Assembly (NCBI GenBank): GCA_024583055.1
Contig: CP102145.1
Location: 744,001 to 808,000 of the forward strand
From: Streptococcus suis
Lineage (GTDB): Bacteria; Bacillota; Bacilli; Lactobacillales; Streptococcaceae
Direction of reading: 5' to 3'
DNA: 64,000 bases
Shown: piece after piece, positions 8,771 through 17,961 of the stretch
Position numbering within the stretch: the first letter of the stretch is position 1
How the letters are laid out: every line of letters begins with the position of its first letter
Program-made: the position numbers and the translations under genes
The notes under the pieces: model-generated
What the model was told of the DNA's origin: nothing
The model's database searches: none
Seen by the model: only the letters and a program-made list of their open reading frames with translations

Positions 8771-8800
8771 ATTATATCACAAAAAATGAAAACGCTCTAT
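8771..8800 (-). promoter_or_regulatory. pflA promoter with cre-like box
   Basis: On the minus strand an extended -10 (TGATATAAT, TATAAT at 8776-8771) lies about 30 bp before the pflA ATG. Upstream of it the plus strand reads tgaaaacgctctat (8787-8800), close to the CcpA cre consensus in its left half. A TTTTGTGATAT stretch next to the -10 resembles a Rex half site. Boxes are seen; regulation is inferred. Confidence 0.45.
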
Positions 8801-8859
8801 ATTTTCTGAATGAATAAATTGACATCCCGTTACTACACACCAAAAACCACCCACAAAAC

Positions 8860-9702
8860 TGGGCTCTATAAGACTGTAGTGGGTAAATCCCCTATGGAGA
8901 TTATGGAGCCTTTTTGAGTATAGAAAAAAAGTCCCACATGACCTAAAATGAAAAGCGTCTAAACCATCATTAAAAAGGAATCATATGGAATAGATAAATA
9001 GTCAGGGAAGTGACTGTTTATCCCCGAGCCCAGAAATAATAAAGCGAGGATAGTATCACAAACTTACTGGGAACGAAAGACCCCAACATCACTATTTTGG
9101 ATTATGAGGACTGCACTTCTCACAAGGAAATTCTTGCCAAACTGGATTATTCAGCTCCTAAATACCACTCTTGTCATGGTCAAATGACTAAATACGATTT
9201 CCAGAAAACCTCTAAAACTCCCTACTTAGAATCTGCTGGATACCCTCTGCTTATCCGCTTGAGAAAGCGCCGTTTCCGCTGTAAAAATTGCGGAAAAATG
9301 GCTGTCGCAGAAACCTCTCTGATCTAGAAAAACCACCAAATCTCAACCATTGTTCACCAGAAAATAGCTCAACCTCTCATTGAAAAACAGTCTATGACCG
9401 ACATCGCTAAGCGTCTTGCCCTCTCTCTACCTCAACTGTCATTCGTAAGCTAAATGAGTTCCAATTTAAAACCGATTGGGATTTGCTTCCTGAAAATATG
9501 AGCTGGGAGTCAAACAGTCTGGGGATATACGGTTTGAGCTAGTTTCAAGAAGGGAAAAATGAGTTTCATCGCTCAGAATTTTGACTCGCTAAAAGTCATT
9601 ACAATCCTTGACGGACGCACACAAGCCACAATCAGAAATCACTTCCTGCGCTATTCCAGACAAGCTAGAAATCGTGTTAAAGTCATCACTATGGACATAT
9701 TT
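8860..9702 (+). mobile_element. Decayed ISL3-family insertion sequence (transposase remnant)
   Basis: Conceptual translation across several frames gives an ISL3-type transposase. From about 9052 it reads N-L-L-G-T-K-D-P-N-I-T-I-L, then a zinc-finger-like region with R-C-K-N-C-G-K (around 9275-9300). After an in-frame stop at 9325-9327 it continues with K-N-H-Q-I-S-T-I-V. A frame change near 9425 leads to S-T-V-I-R-K-L-N-E-F, and finally S-L-K-V-I-T-I-L-D-G-R-T up to about 9700. The original ATG is probably 8985 but is followed by a stop and about 50 bp of foreign sequence. The 3' third of the transposase is missing, replaced by the IS630 relic. Confidence 0.82.
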
Positions 9703-10095
9703 ATACTCAACTAAAATCAAAAATAGCCAAACTCCACTCTCTACGTACAATTGATTTGAGTTGAGAAGGAGATAGGTTTTGAATAACCTCTTGAAGTTTA
9801 TCAATAACCTCATTCAAGCTTCTAAATATCTTATTCTTGAAACCACGTTTGCGGATTTCGGCCCAGACTTGCTCAATAGGGTTCATCTCTGGTGTGTAAG
9901 GTGGAATAAAGGTAAATTCTATATTCTCAGGGATATTCAATGTCTGAGATTTATACCAGATGGCATTGTCCATGACTAGAATAATGTAGTCATCTGATAA
10001 GCTTCTGACAATTGGTGTAGAAATTCATTCATCCAATCACTATCACAACCGCTTCTACTCGGTCACTAACCCAATCAATGACTTGTGGTTGGAAG
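9703..10095 (-). mobile_element. Decayed IS630-family insertion sequence (C-terminal transposase part)
   Basis: The minus strand encodes the end of an IS630-type DDE transposase: V-M-D-N-A-I-W-Y-K-S (second catalytic Asp), then F-I-P-P-Y-T-P-E-M-N-P-I-E-Q-V-W (third acidic residue) and a C-terminus ending at 9707. A frameshift near 10005-10015 separates it from the preceding W-M-N-E-F-L-H-Q-L. The first half of the gene is absent. The end sequence with tactcaactaaaat abuts the broken ISL3 gene, which suggests insertion into ISL3 followed by deletion. Confidence 0.82.
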
Positions 10096-10550
10096 AACCT
10101 AAAAACTCAAAAACCGAGCTTCATTTGAAACTCGGTTAGTGGTTATTATCAGGAAGGTCCGTCTCCAGAAGTTAATGATTAAAAACTAATATGCTTCGAT
10201 TGCTACCCATTTTCTATTAATTTTCAATTGTCTAAAGTGTGGAGATTGCTTTATTTTTTACAGTGTTCTAAATATAATATCCGAAAATCAATCAATGACT
10301 GACGATCTTCTGTGGAAATACCAGGTCGGTATTTCCAGAGTTTGAACGGGCAGCAAGCCAATGAAAATAAGGTTGTGAATAAAGAATATCATAAATAGAT
10401 GGGTGGAACTGAAGCAGACCTTCCTCTAGTTACTGCCTTAGGGGGCAATAGCTAGTTTGCCAAAGAATAAATGAAATCATCTTTCTATCTACAATGTTAA
10501 TATAACACTTTTTCAAAATAAATTCAAATAATTGTGTGCAAAAAACAAAC
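10096..10550. other. Gene-poor stretch after the IS relics
   Basis: No intact gene. It holds a hairpin accgag/ctcggt (about 10118-10136), a perfect 9-bp hairpin ggaaatacc-aggtc-ggtatttcc (10314-10336), and on the minus strand a short open stretch (10292-10438) whose translation looks protein-like (see the separate entry). The rest is AT-rich without recognisable signals. Confidence 0.5.
10292..10438 (-). pseudogene. Unidentified protein-coding remnant
   Basis: A minus-strand open segment of about 45 codons ends in a TGA at 10292 and reads, in part, Q-F-H-P-S-I-Y-D-I-L-Y-S-Q-P-Y-F-H-W-L-A-A-R-S-N. The residue mix (W, Y, H and few rare codons) looks like a genuine C-terminus rather than random AT-rich DNA, but it begins just after a stop and has no start signal. 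I do not recognise the family. The 9-bp hairpin at 10314-10336 lies within it. Confidence 0.3.
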
Positions 10551-11702
10551 TTATTTTTTAAAATTTTTGTTAAACTCATCCCACATTTTCTGCTGTGGCT
10601 TGGCAAAGGGATAGGTATGAAAATCTTCAACCGAAATCCATTTTAATTCACGATTAGCTGGTAATTCCGACTGACTTGCCACTCCTTCTATCAACTCAAT
10701 CTGCCATTTGCGGTGGCTGAAAATATGCTGAATGGTCTCAAATTCTTGCTCCTGCCAGTCAATAGTCAGACCATATTCTTCTGTAAAGCGTAGCTTCATA
10801 TCAGGCTGCTCCGGCTCTTCTGCCACTTCAAACAAGGAAACTTGTTTGGCTAGGATAGCCCCTTTTTCCAAAAGCGGAAAAGACCAAAATCCTGATAAGA
10901 GTCCAGCGTCGGTATTTTTCTCAAGGAGAAATTGATTATCCTGATTGCGAATGAGAAAGCCTTGATAGGCGACTGGGACAGGCTTTTTCTTGGGTACCTT
11001 GATAGGATATTTGTCCATTGTGCCATTGAGATAGGCTGCACTAAAGTCCTTCACGGGACTTTCTTCTGGCCGTGGATTGGCAGGCGCCTCAATATCTGAA
11101 CCCAAATCCATCAGGGCTTGGTTAAAGTCTCCCGGTCTAGCTGGGTCAATCAAGATGTCCATCATGGCTTGAAAAATCTTGCGATTCGCAGGGAGACCAA
11201 TGTCATAATCCACTTCAAACAAACGGCTGAGCACGCGCATGACGTTGCCGTCTACCGCAGGCTCCGGCAAACCAAAGGCAATGCTAGAAATAGCACCAGC
11301 TGTGTAGGGACCAATGCCTTTTAGACTGGAAATTTCTGCGTGTGTCTTGGGAAAGGAACCATCGAACCGTTCAACCATATCTTGGGCCGCTTTCTGCATA
11401 TTGCGGACACGAGAATAATAGCCCAACCCTTCCCACAATTTGAGAATGACTTCTTCCGGTGCCACTGCCAAGTCTCTGATAGTCGGCAGATGGTGGAGAA
11501 AGCGCTCATAGTAAGGAATAACCGTATCCACACGCGTCTGTTGCAACATAATCTCAGACACCCAAATGGCGTAGGGATCCGATGTTCGTCGCCAAGGCAG
11601 GTCTCGTTTGTTCTCATCATACCAATCAAGAAGAGCCTTGCGAAAGGCGACAATCTTCTCTTCTGACCACATGTCAATTCCATATTCTTTCAAATCTAAC
11701 AT
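10551..11702 (-). CDS. mutY: A/G-specific adenine glycosylase MutY
   Basis: A base-excision repair enzyme of about 383 residues removing adenine paired with 8-oxoguanine. Seen: S-E-I-M-L-Q-Q-T-R-V with the catalytic Glu, the helix-hairpin-helix L-K-G-I-G-P-Y-T-A-G-A-I, the V-D-G-N-V Asp, and a C-terminal NUDIX-like MutT domain (about residues 240-383). Odd: where most MutY proteins carry the C-x6-C-x2-C-x5-C iron-sulfur loop (around residues 195-220), this one has no cysteine, as described for cluster-less MutY of Lactobacillales. The start is placed at M-L-D-L-K-E-Y-G (11702), as the six upstream residues lack family support. Confidence 0.95.
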   Translation of the reverse strand: MLDLKEYGIDMWSEEKIVAFRKALLDWYDENKRDLPWRRTSDPYAIWVSEIMLQQTRVDTVIPYYERFLHHLPTIRDLAVAPEEVILKLWEGLGYYSRVRNMQKAAQDMVERFDGSFPKTHAEISSLKGIGPYTAGAISSIAFGLPEPAVDGNVMRVLSRLFEVDYDIGLPANRKIFQAMMDILIDPARPGDFNQALMDLGSDIEAPANPRPEESPVKDFSAAYLNGTMDKYPIKVPKKKPVPVAYQGFLIRNQDNQFLLEKNTDAGLLSGFWSFPLLEKGAILAKQVSLFEVAEEPEQPDMKLRFTEEYGLTIDWQEQEFETIQHIFSHRKWQIELIEGVASQSELPANRELKWISVEDFHTYPFAKPQQKMWDEFNKNFKK

Positions 11703-11720
11703 AATTCTAGTATAGCACAA

Positions 11721-11754
11721 AGACAGGGAGCTAGCTGTTACTAACTCCCTGTCT
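11721..11754 (-). terminator. Terminator of the ABC exporter pair
   Basis: agacagggag paired with ctccctgtct (10-bp stem), located after the stop of the 11776 gene and before mutY. Short T-rich tail (tttgtg) on the minus strand. Confidence 0.7.
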
Positions 11755-11775
11755 GTAGTATGAAATGTTACTTAC

Positions 11776-13506
11776 CTACTGTTCAGCAGCCTGCTGGCTC
11801 ATCTGCATCTGGTAATAAAAACCTTGCGCATCCATCAATTCCCTATGATTACCTTGTTCGACAATTTTTCCATCTACCATGACCAAAATCAAGTCAGCTG
11901 ATTGGATGGTTGATAGGCGATGGGCAATGATAAAGCTGGTCCGTCCCTGCATCAATTTGGCAAAGGCTTCTTGAACCAATAACTCCGTCCGTGTGTCAAT
12001 CGACGAGGTCGCCTCATCCAAAATTAAGATTTTAGGGATTTTGACAAAAACGCGCGCAATCGACAGCAATTGCCGTTGACCCTGCGATAGAGAGGCGCCA
12101 CCATCTGTCAGGACAGTATCATAACCTTGGGGCAATTGACGAATAAAGAAATCCGCATTGGCTGCCTTGGCCACCTCGATAACCCATTCCCTAGTCGCAT
12201 GAGGATATCCATAGGCAATATTTTCATGGATAGTTCCTGATTTTATCCAGGTTTCTTGGAGAACCATGCCAATCTGCCGCCGCAAATCCTCTCGGCTGTA
12301 TTGGGAAATAGGCACACCATCCAGGACAATCTGACCAGCATTGACATCGTAAAAACGCATGAGCAGATTAATCATGGTCGATTTCCCTGCGCCAGTCGGA
12401 CCAACAATAGCCACCTTTTGACCAGAGGTAACATCAATCGTCAGGTCCTCAATGAGCGATTTTTCAGGCTGATAAGAGAAAGATACATTTTCAAAGGAAA
12501 TAGCCCCCTGCAACTGATCCGAGTCAATTGTCCGCTCTGCCCTATCCTCTTCGCTAGCTAGATTAACAAGAGCAAAGAGCCTGTCTGCACAAGCTAAAGC
12601 GCTCTGCAATTCCGATAGGACAGAAGAAATATCGTTAAAAGGCTTGCTGTACTGGCTGGCATAGTTGAGAAAGGTGGTCAGAGAGCCGACTGTAAAGGTC
12701 CCCTGCATGATGCGAAGTGCTCCAAGACCTGTCAAAAGCGCATAAATCAGGGCATTGACAAATCGGGTAGTCGGATTAACCGTAGACGAAGCAAATATTG
12801 CCTTCTGCAAATAATGAGCGTAGTCGCCATTGACCTGCTGGAACTGCTTCTTAAACTGGTCTTGGGCATTGAAGGCCTGCACCAGACTGAGCTGGCTAAT
12901 GGTCTCCTCTAAGAGCTGAGCTTGCTGCCCACGCGCCTGGGTCTGGCGACTGTAGTAAGTATAGCTCTTCTTGGCAATAAAACGCGCCACAAAAAGAGAC
13001 AGCGGGGTCAAGGCAACAACCAAAAGCATCATGACAAAATCCAAACCTGCCATGGTAAAAATGGTCAAGAGAATGGTCAAAATTCCAGCGAAAAACTGGT
13101 TGAAGACCATCAAAAGACCGTTAGTCAGCTGTTCACTATCACTGGAAAATCGTGCAACCAAGTCCCCCGTTGACTGCCTATCCAGATAGGAAAGGGGCAA
13201 CTGGTGCAATTTGACATAGACCTGCTCCCGCAAGTCTGCCACCATATCATAGACCAGGCGATTGGTGACCAAGGGCAGATACCACTGGACCAGGCCATTG
13301 GCCAGAATGACGACAAACATCTGCAGCAGAATCTCCAGCAAGACCTGGCTATCTGCTACCAAGACCGCGTCGACTGCCCGACCGATAAGGATAGGAAGAT
13401 AGACGGTCAGAAGGACCTGAGCCAGTGTCGCCAGCAAGAGCAGAGTCAGACGAATGGGCTGTTTTAGGACCAGTCCCGTCAATTGATGCAGACTAGTTTT
13501 CTTCAT
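11776..13506 (-). CDS. ABC exporter, fused permease-ATPase, second half of a heterodimer
   Basis: About 576 residues: an N-terminal six-helix ABC exporter membrane domain (about 15-310) and a C-terminal nucleotide-binding domain with Walker A G-P-T-G-A-G-K-S-T, signature L-S-Q-G-Q-R-Q, Walker B I-L-I-L-D-E-A-T-S and the H-loop A-H-R-L-S-T. Catalytic Glu is present in Walker B. It follows the other half with 14 bp overlap. The start at 13506 (M-K-K-T-S-L-H-Q) is supported by ggagaggag eight bases upstream; an ORF 13 codons longer exists. Substrate unknown; such pairs export drugs, peptides or lipids. Confidence 0.9.
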   Translation of the reverse strand: MKKTSLHQLTGLVLKQPIRLTLLLLATLAQVLLTVYLPILIGRAVDAVLVADSQVLLEILLQMFVVILANGLVQWYLPLVTNRLVYDMVADLREQVYVKLHQLPLSYLDRQSTGDLVARFSSDSEQLTNGLLMVFNQFFAGILTILLTIFTMAGLDFVMMLLVVALTPLSLFVARFIAKKSYTYYSRQTQARGQQAQLLEETISQLSLVQAFNAQDQFKKQFQQVNGDYAHYLQKAIFASSTVNPTTRFVNALIYALLTGLGALRIMQGTFTVGSLTTFLNYASQYSKPFNDISSVLSELQSALACADRLFALVNLASEEDRAERTIDSDQLQGAISFENVSFSYQPEKSLIEDLTIDVTSGQKVAIVGPTGAGKSTMINLLMRFYDVNAGQIVLDGVPISQYSREDLRRQIGMVLQETWIKSGTIHENIAYGYPHATREWVIEVAKAANADFFIRQLPQGYDTVLTDGGASLSQGQRQLLSIARVFVKIPKILILDEATSSIDTRTELLVQEAFAKLMQGRTSFIIAHRLSTIQSADLILVMVDGKIVEQGNHRELMDAQGFYYQMQMSQQAAEQ

Positions 13507-15229
13507 GGCTGCTCTCCTCTCCATGCTGGGATTGGTCAATTTCACGGTAAATAGCAGAGCTTTCTAGCAAGTCTTGATGACGACCTAGCCCCACCTGCTG
13601 TCCCTGGTCCAGCACCAAAATTTGATCCGCCGTCTTCAGGCTATTGGTCCGTTGAGACACCATAATCAAGGTTTGGTCAGGCAATTCCTCCTTGATAGCC
13701 TGCAAGAGACGGCTCTCTGTCAGATAGTCCAGGGCCGACGTCGCATCATCCAAAATCAAAACAGGTGCTTCTTTCAAGAGAGCACGCGCAATGGTCAGCC
13801 GTTGCCGTTGTCCACCGGAAAAATTCTTCCCAAAGGCTGCTACAGGACTATCCAAACCGCCCTTTTCTGCCACAAATCCATCCGCCTGAGCAATCTTCAG
13901 GGCCCACCAAATGCGTTCTTCGGAACTATCAGCCAGTCCCAAGGTAAGATTTGAGCGGACTGTTCCAGCAAAGAGCTGGGCCTGCTGGGCAACGGTGGCA
14001 CAATTAGCCCGCCAGGTTTTGAGATTCACAAGACTCTTTCCATCAATAAAATGCATCAATTGATTAGCTGGCATCGGATAAAAGGCCTGTAAGAGATTGA
14101 CCAAGGTCGTCTTACCAGCACCCGTACCACCGATGATGCCGATAAACTGGCCTTTCTTTATATGAATAGAAATTCCTGACAGGGCCTGTTCAGCAGCATT
14201 GGGATAGGCAAAATCCAGCTTGTATAGTGCAAAAACATCAGCTGGGTCATTGGCTTGCAGGACTGGCAGAGTGCCTTCCAGGTCTTCGGATTCTTGCTTG
14301 AAAATTTCCTGAATCCGTTGACCAGCGATATAAGACTGGTTGATAGATGAGACAACCATGACCATCTTGACCAGCTCCGCCAAGATTTGCAAGAGATAAT
14401 TGATTAGGGCAATCAGCATCCCTTGCTCTAGCAGATTGTTAGAAATGGCTAGATTTCCCTGCCAAATCAAAATCATCAAGGTCGCATTAACCACCAGAAA
14501 AGTCAGTGGCGACAGCAGGCTAGACCAGTAACCAGCCTGTAACTGTCTATTTTTATAGGCCAGATTGAGGGCTTGAAATTGAGCAACTTCTCTCGCTACC
14601 TGGCCAAAGGCACGAATGACCCGCCAGCCCGTAACCGTTTCACGCACCTGCCCTACCAAGCTATCCAAATCTCTACGAATCGATAAGAGATAGCGACTGA
14701 CAGCCACCGTAATGCCTGCCGCAATCACCAGCAAAACAGCAATCATCCCCAGAAAATAGAGAGAAAGGCTAGGACTGATATAGAAGGCCATGAAGAGAGC
14801 ACCAAAGACCACAATCGGAGCCCGTAGAAACAGGCGCAAGAAAATATTGATTCCTGCTTGAATCTGCAAGGTATCACTGGTCAAGCGCGTCAAAATTGAT
14901 GAGCGGGACAAATTATCCTGACTAGCTTGCGGCAAAGATAAGACTTTTTCAAACAGGTCCTCTGTCAACTGCTTGGTCACCCCAACTGCTGCCTTGGCTG
15001 AATAATATTGCCCTAAAATAGATACTAGAACTCCCACAATTGCCAACCCTGTCAGGAGTAAAAGCATAGCAACCAGGTCCCCCTGATTGCCATGTGGAAT
15101 AATTGTATCAACGATATGGGCAATAGCCAAGGGAACAAGGAGTTCAAAGCATGCCTCCAACAGTTTGAATAGAGGAGCTAGCGTAACTTCTTTCAGGTAA
15201 TCCCTGACATATCGTAGGATAAATGTCAT
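13493..15229 (-). CDS. ABC exporter, fused permease-ATPase, first half of a heterodimer
   Basis: A 578-residue half-transporter with an N-terminal exporter membrane domain and a C-terminal ATPase. Seen: Walker A G-G-T-G-A-G-K-T-T, signature F-S-G-G-Q-R-Q-R and Walker B V-L-I-L-D-D-A-T-S. The residue after the Walker B Asp is Asp rather than the catalytic Glu, and the H-loop reads S-Q-R-T, without His. This marks it as carrying the degenerate site of an asymmetric heterodimer whose partner (11776-13506) has the intact one. It lies 5 bp after... the pta gene ends at 15234 downstream of its start side, so both read in the same direction and may be co-transcribed with pta. Confidence 0.9.
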   Translation of the reverse strand: MTFILRYVRDYLKEVTLAPLFKLLEACFELLVPLAIAHIVDTIIPHGNQGDLVAMLLLLTGLAIVGVLVSILGQYYSAKAAVGVTKQLTEDLFEKVLSLPQASQDNLSRSSILTRLTSDTLQIQAGINIFLRLFLRAPIVVFGALFMAFYISPSLSLYFLGMIAVLLVIAAGITVAVSRYLLSIRRDLDSLVGQVRETVTGWRVIRAFGQVAREVAQFQALNLAYKNRQLQAGYWSSLLSPLTFLVVNATLMILIWQGNLAISNNLLEQGMLIALINYLLQILAELVKMVMVVSSINQSYIAGQRIQEIFKQESEDLEGTLPVLQANDPADVFALYKLDFAYPNAAEQALSGISIHIKKGQFIGIIGGTGAGKTTLVNLLQAFYPMPANQLMHFIDGKSLVNLKTWRANCATVAQQAQLFAGTVRSNLTLGLADSSEERIWWALKIAQADGFVAEKGGLDSPVAAFGKNFSGGQRQRLTIARALLKEAPVLILDDATSALDYLTESRLLQAIKEELPDQTLIMVSQRTNSLKTADQILVLDQGQQVGLGRHQDLLESSAIYREIDQSQHGEESSHEEN

Positions 15230-15233
15230 AAGC

Positions 15234-16220
15234 TTACAAAGCGTCTACAGCCTGAGCTGCTGTGATAATACCAAGTTTGTAGACGTCTTCTGAACTACAA
15301 CCGCGAGACAGGTCATTTACTGGTTTATTCAAACCTTGTAAAACTGGGCCAACCGCCTCATAACCACCAAGACGCTCTACAACCTTGTAAGTAATGTTTC
15401 CTGCTTCAATAGCCGGGAAGACAAAGACATTGGCTTGACCTGCTACTGGACTTCCAGGTGCTTTCAAACGAGCTGTATCTGGAACCAGGGCAGCATCCAT
15501 CTGCAATTCTCCATCAATCAATAGATCTGGACGAAGTTCCTGAGCCAAGCGAGTTGCTTCCACTACCTTATCAACACGTGGACCTGAACCTGACCCTTTT
15601 GTTGAGTATGAAATCATAGCCACTTTTGGATCGATTCCAAATGTCTTAGCCGTTTCTGCTGATTGGATGGCAATCTCAGCCAAGGTTTCTGCATCTGGTT
15701 CAATGTTAATTGCACAGTCTCCAAAGACAAACTTGTGCTGGTCTTTAACCATCAAGAAGACACCTGAAGTACGTTTTACACCTGGTTTTGTCTTAATAAT
15801 TTGAAGGGCAGGACGTACAGTATCTGCTGTTGAGTGGATCGCACCAGAAACCATCCCTTCTGCTAATCCCATTTGCACCAACATCACACCAAAGTAGTTG
15901 ACATCACGCAAAATTTCATCTGCCTGTGCTTCATCAACCTTGCCTTTACGAAGAGTAACAAATTCATGCTTCATGGCATCGAAGTTTGCGTAATTGTTAG
16001 GATCAATAACTGTGATCCCAGGGTTTGAGAAACCAAAGTCTGTCAACAAAGTATGAACATCTTCCGGCACACCCAGGATGATAGGCTCTACCAAACCTTC
16101 AAATTTCAAACGAGCTGCTGCACGCACGACGCGCTCATCTGTACCTTCTGGGAAAACGATACGTAGTTTTTTACCTACGATTTTTTGCTTCATTTCACCA
16201 AATAAATTCCGAATTTCCAT
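15234..16220 (-). CDS. pta: Phosphate acetyltransferase
   Basis: A 328-residue enzyme converting acetyl-CoA and phosphate to acetyl phosphate, the ATP-yielding branch of mixed-acid fermentation with acetate kinase. Seen: the PTA_PTB fold with F-P-E-G-T-D-E-R near residue 25, Y-S-T-K-G-S-G-S-G-P near 210 and the A-G-Q-A-N-V-F-V-F-P motif near 265. Length is typical. It lies 20 bp after the pseudouridine synthase gene in the conserved streptococcal order relQ-nadK-rluD-pta, with aggagaa as SD. Confidence 0.96.
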   Translation of the reverse strand: MEIRNLFGEMKQKIVGKKLRIVFPEGTDERVVRAAARLKFEGLVEPIILGVPEDVHTLLTDFGFSNPGITVIDPNNYANFDAMKHEFVTLRKGKVDEAQADEILRDVNYFGVMLVQMGLAEGMVSGAIHSTADTVRPALQIIKTKPGVKRTSGVFLMVKDQHKFVFGDCAINIEPDAETLAEIAIQSAETAKTFGIDPKVAMISYSTKGSGSGPRVDKVVEATRLAQELRPDLLIDGELQMDAALVPDTARLKAPGSPVAGQANVFVFPAIEAGNITYKVVERLGGYEAVGPVLQGLNKPVNDLSRGCSSEDVYKLGIITAAQAVDAL

Positions 16221-16240
16221 TTAAATTCTCCTTTTAAATA

Positions 16241-17134
16241 TTATTTATTAGTTAACGATGTAATAACAGCCTGAAAATCGTCTGGAAGTGGAGCTTCCAA
16301 GTCAATCCTTTGGGCTGAGAAGGGATTGTCAAAAGCCAAATTGTGACAATGCAAGGCCTGACGTTGAATACCACATTCTAAACTGCCACCATACATATCA
16401 TCCCCAAGCAAAGGAAATCCAATGTGGGAAAAATGGACACGAATCTGGTGTGTTCGACCAGTGTGCAACTGAATGTCTACCAAATGAATATCTCCCCATG
16501 ATTGCACAACTCTATAAGAAGTGTGGGCATACTTGCCCTCCTTGGTCACAATTCGAGTAATGATGCTATCAGCCGGTCTGCCGATAGGAGCGATAATCTC
16601 CCCTTCTGCATCCAGCTTCCCCTCACCCTTGACCAGAGCATAGTAGCGTTTATGGATAAGCTTTGCCTGCAATTGCTTGTCCAATCTAGCATGGGCATAG
16701 CCGTGCTTAGCAAAGAGCATGACCCCAGACGTATCCCTATCCAGACGAGTCACTATGTGGACCTGCTTGTTTTCATAGTCCTGCTCGACCAAGTAACCCT
16801 TGACAAAGTTGGCAATGGTCGACGAATGAAGACTGCTAGGAATGGAGGCATAGCCAACCGGCTTATTGATAGCTAAAAAATGGTCATCCTCGTAGACAAT
16901 GTCCAGGGGAAAGGAAATAGGTTCCAAACTACCTGTCAAATCCGCTTCAGCTGGTATATCAATTGTAACTCTATCGCCAATATCAAGCAAGTAAGTAGCA
17001 TTCTGTGGCTGGTCGTTAACCAAAATAGCACCACCAGTGTACTTGATTTTAGCCAGCAATCCCTTGGACACCCCGTGTTTCTTCAGGAAGGTCTTGATTT
17101 TGGTGTGCTGGTCGGCTATAAATTCAAACCGCAT
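16241..17134 (-). CDS. RluA/RluD family RNA pseudouridine synthase
   Basis: About 297 residues. Seen: an N-terminal S4-like RNA-binding segment (about 10-65), then the synthase domain with H-I-V-T-R-L-D-R-D-T-S-G-V-M containing the catalytic Asp, and the G-R-T-H-Q-I-R-V-H-F motif. It uridine-isomerises structured RNA, probably 23S rRNA, but the exact site cannot be told from sequence. The ATG at 17134 overlaps the nadK stop as TAATG, which is preferred to the 14-codon longer frame; this implies translational coupling to nadK. Confidence 0.92.
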   Translation of the reverse strand: MRFEFIADQHTKIKTFLKKHGVSKGLLAKIKYTGGAILVNDQPQNATYLLDIGDRVTIDIPAEADLTGSLEPISFPLDIVYEDDHFLAINKPVGYASIPSSLHSSTIANFVKGYLVEQDYENKQVHIVTRLDRDTSGVMLFAKHGYAHARLDKQLQAKLIHKRYYALVKGEGKLDAEGEIIAPIGRPADSIITRIVTKEGKYAHTSYRVVQSWGDIHLVDIQLHTGRTHQIRVHFSHIGFPLLGDDMYGGSLECGIQRQALHCHNLAFDNPFSAQRIDLEAPLPDDFQAVITSLTNK

Positions 17135-17961
17135 TACTCCACCTCGCCGATAAAGGCATCTTTGACCCGATTCCAAAAGCTAGTATGGCTGGGCGATGCG
17201 ACAAAATGGATTTTACTATTGTCAATCTGGTATTCAATGCTCTTAATATTGTCGTAGACATAGGTCTTATTGTCCACTGCAATAGAATAGCGGTCATCAT
17301 GCTGGGGCTCGATAACAATCTTGTCCTTTTTCGGTACTACGACTGATGACCCCAGCGTCCGGTAGACCCGATTGTTCAGACTGGCCACTTCTGCAATCTG
17401 CAGAGCCTCAATAGTCGGATGAAGGACAGCGCCCCCCAGCGACTTATTGTAGGCCGTTGAGCCAGTCGGTGTCGATACCGATATGCCATCCCCACGAAAA
17501 CGCTCGAAGGGAACATGGTTGATGATAATATCAGCCACCATGGTCTTGGTCAGGCGCTTGATAGTCGCCTCATTGAGGGCGCGCGCCGTGATTACCCGGC
17601 CATCATTGAGTTTGACCTTGACATTAAGAATGGGATAGGAAACACGAGCTCCCCTGTCCAACTTCAAATTCTCTACTAGCTTGTCCACTTCAAAATCCCG
17701 ATAATCCGTGTAAAAACCCAGATGCCCCGTATGAATACCGACAAAGCGGACCCTATCGATGAGTTTCTCATACTTATGAAAGGCCGACAGGAGCATGCCA
17801 TCTCCACCAATGGAAATGACAATATCTGGATTCTTGGGTGTGAGGATAAAATTCGCCTCTTTGAGCTTGGTCCAAAGTTCCTTAGACACCGCCTCACTCT
17901 TGGGATTTCGGCTGGCGAGCAGAGCGATTTTTTTTCTATCTGTATTCTTCATCTGAATCAT
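17134..17961 (-). CDS. nadK: NAD kinase
   Basis: An ATP-dependent NAD kinase of about 275 residues supplying NADP. Seen: the [10 protein letters not shown] motif with the GGDG signature, [10 protein letters not shown] near 70, and T-P-T-G-S-T-A-Y-N near 155. The start is set at M-I-Q-M-K-N (17961), where GGA lies seven bases upstream; M-K-N-T-D (17952) is an alternative. The 5' end overlaps the relQ gene by about 26 bp and the 3' end overlaps the next gene by one base, so relQ-nadK-rluD form one translation-coupled unit. Confidence 0.95.
   Translation of the reverse strand: MIQMKNTDRKKIALLASRNPKSEAVSKELWTKLKEANFILTPKNPDIVISIGGDGMLLSAFHKYEKLIDRVRFVGIHTGHLGFYTDYRDFEVDKLVENLKLDRGARVSYPILNVKVKLNDGRVITARALNEATIKRLTKTMVADIIINHVPFERFRGDGISVSTPTGSTAYNKSLGGAVLHPTIEALQIAEVASLNNRVYRTLGSSVVVPKKDKIVIEPQHDDRYSIAVDNKTYVYDNIKSIEYQIDNSKIHFVASPSHTSFWNRVKDAFIGEVE

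Noticed and set aside
9589..9813. A 74-codon minus-strand gene across the IS junction
   Set aside because: It runs antisense through the ISL3 relic and out of frame through the IS630 relic; an artefact of the junction.
11776..15229. Naming the ABC pair as the fluoroquinolone exporter SatAB/PatAB
   Set aside because: The N-terminal sequences do not resemble what I recall of PatA; the order and motifs fit only a generic heterodimeric exporter.
16502..16876. A 124-codon plus-strand frame opposite the pseudouridine synthase
   Set aside because: Antisense shadow; the opposite strand encodes a full catalytic domain with conserved motifs.
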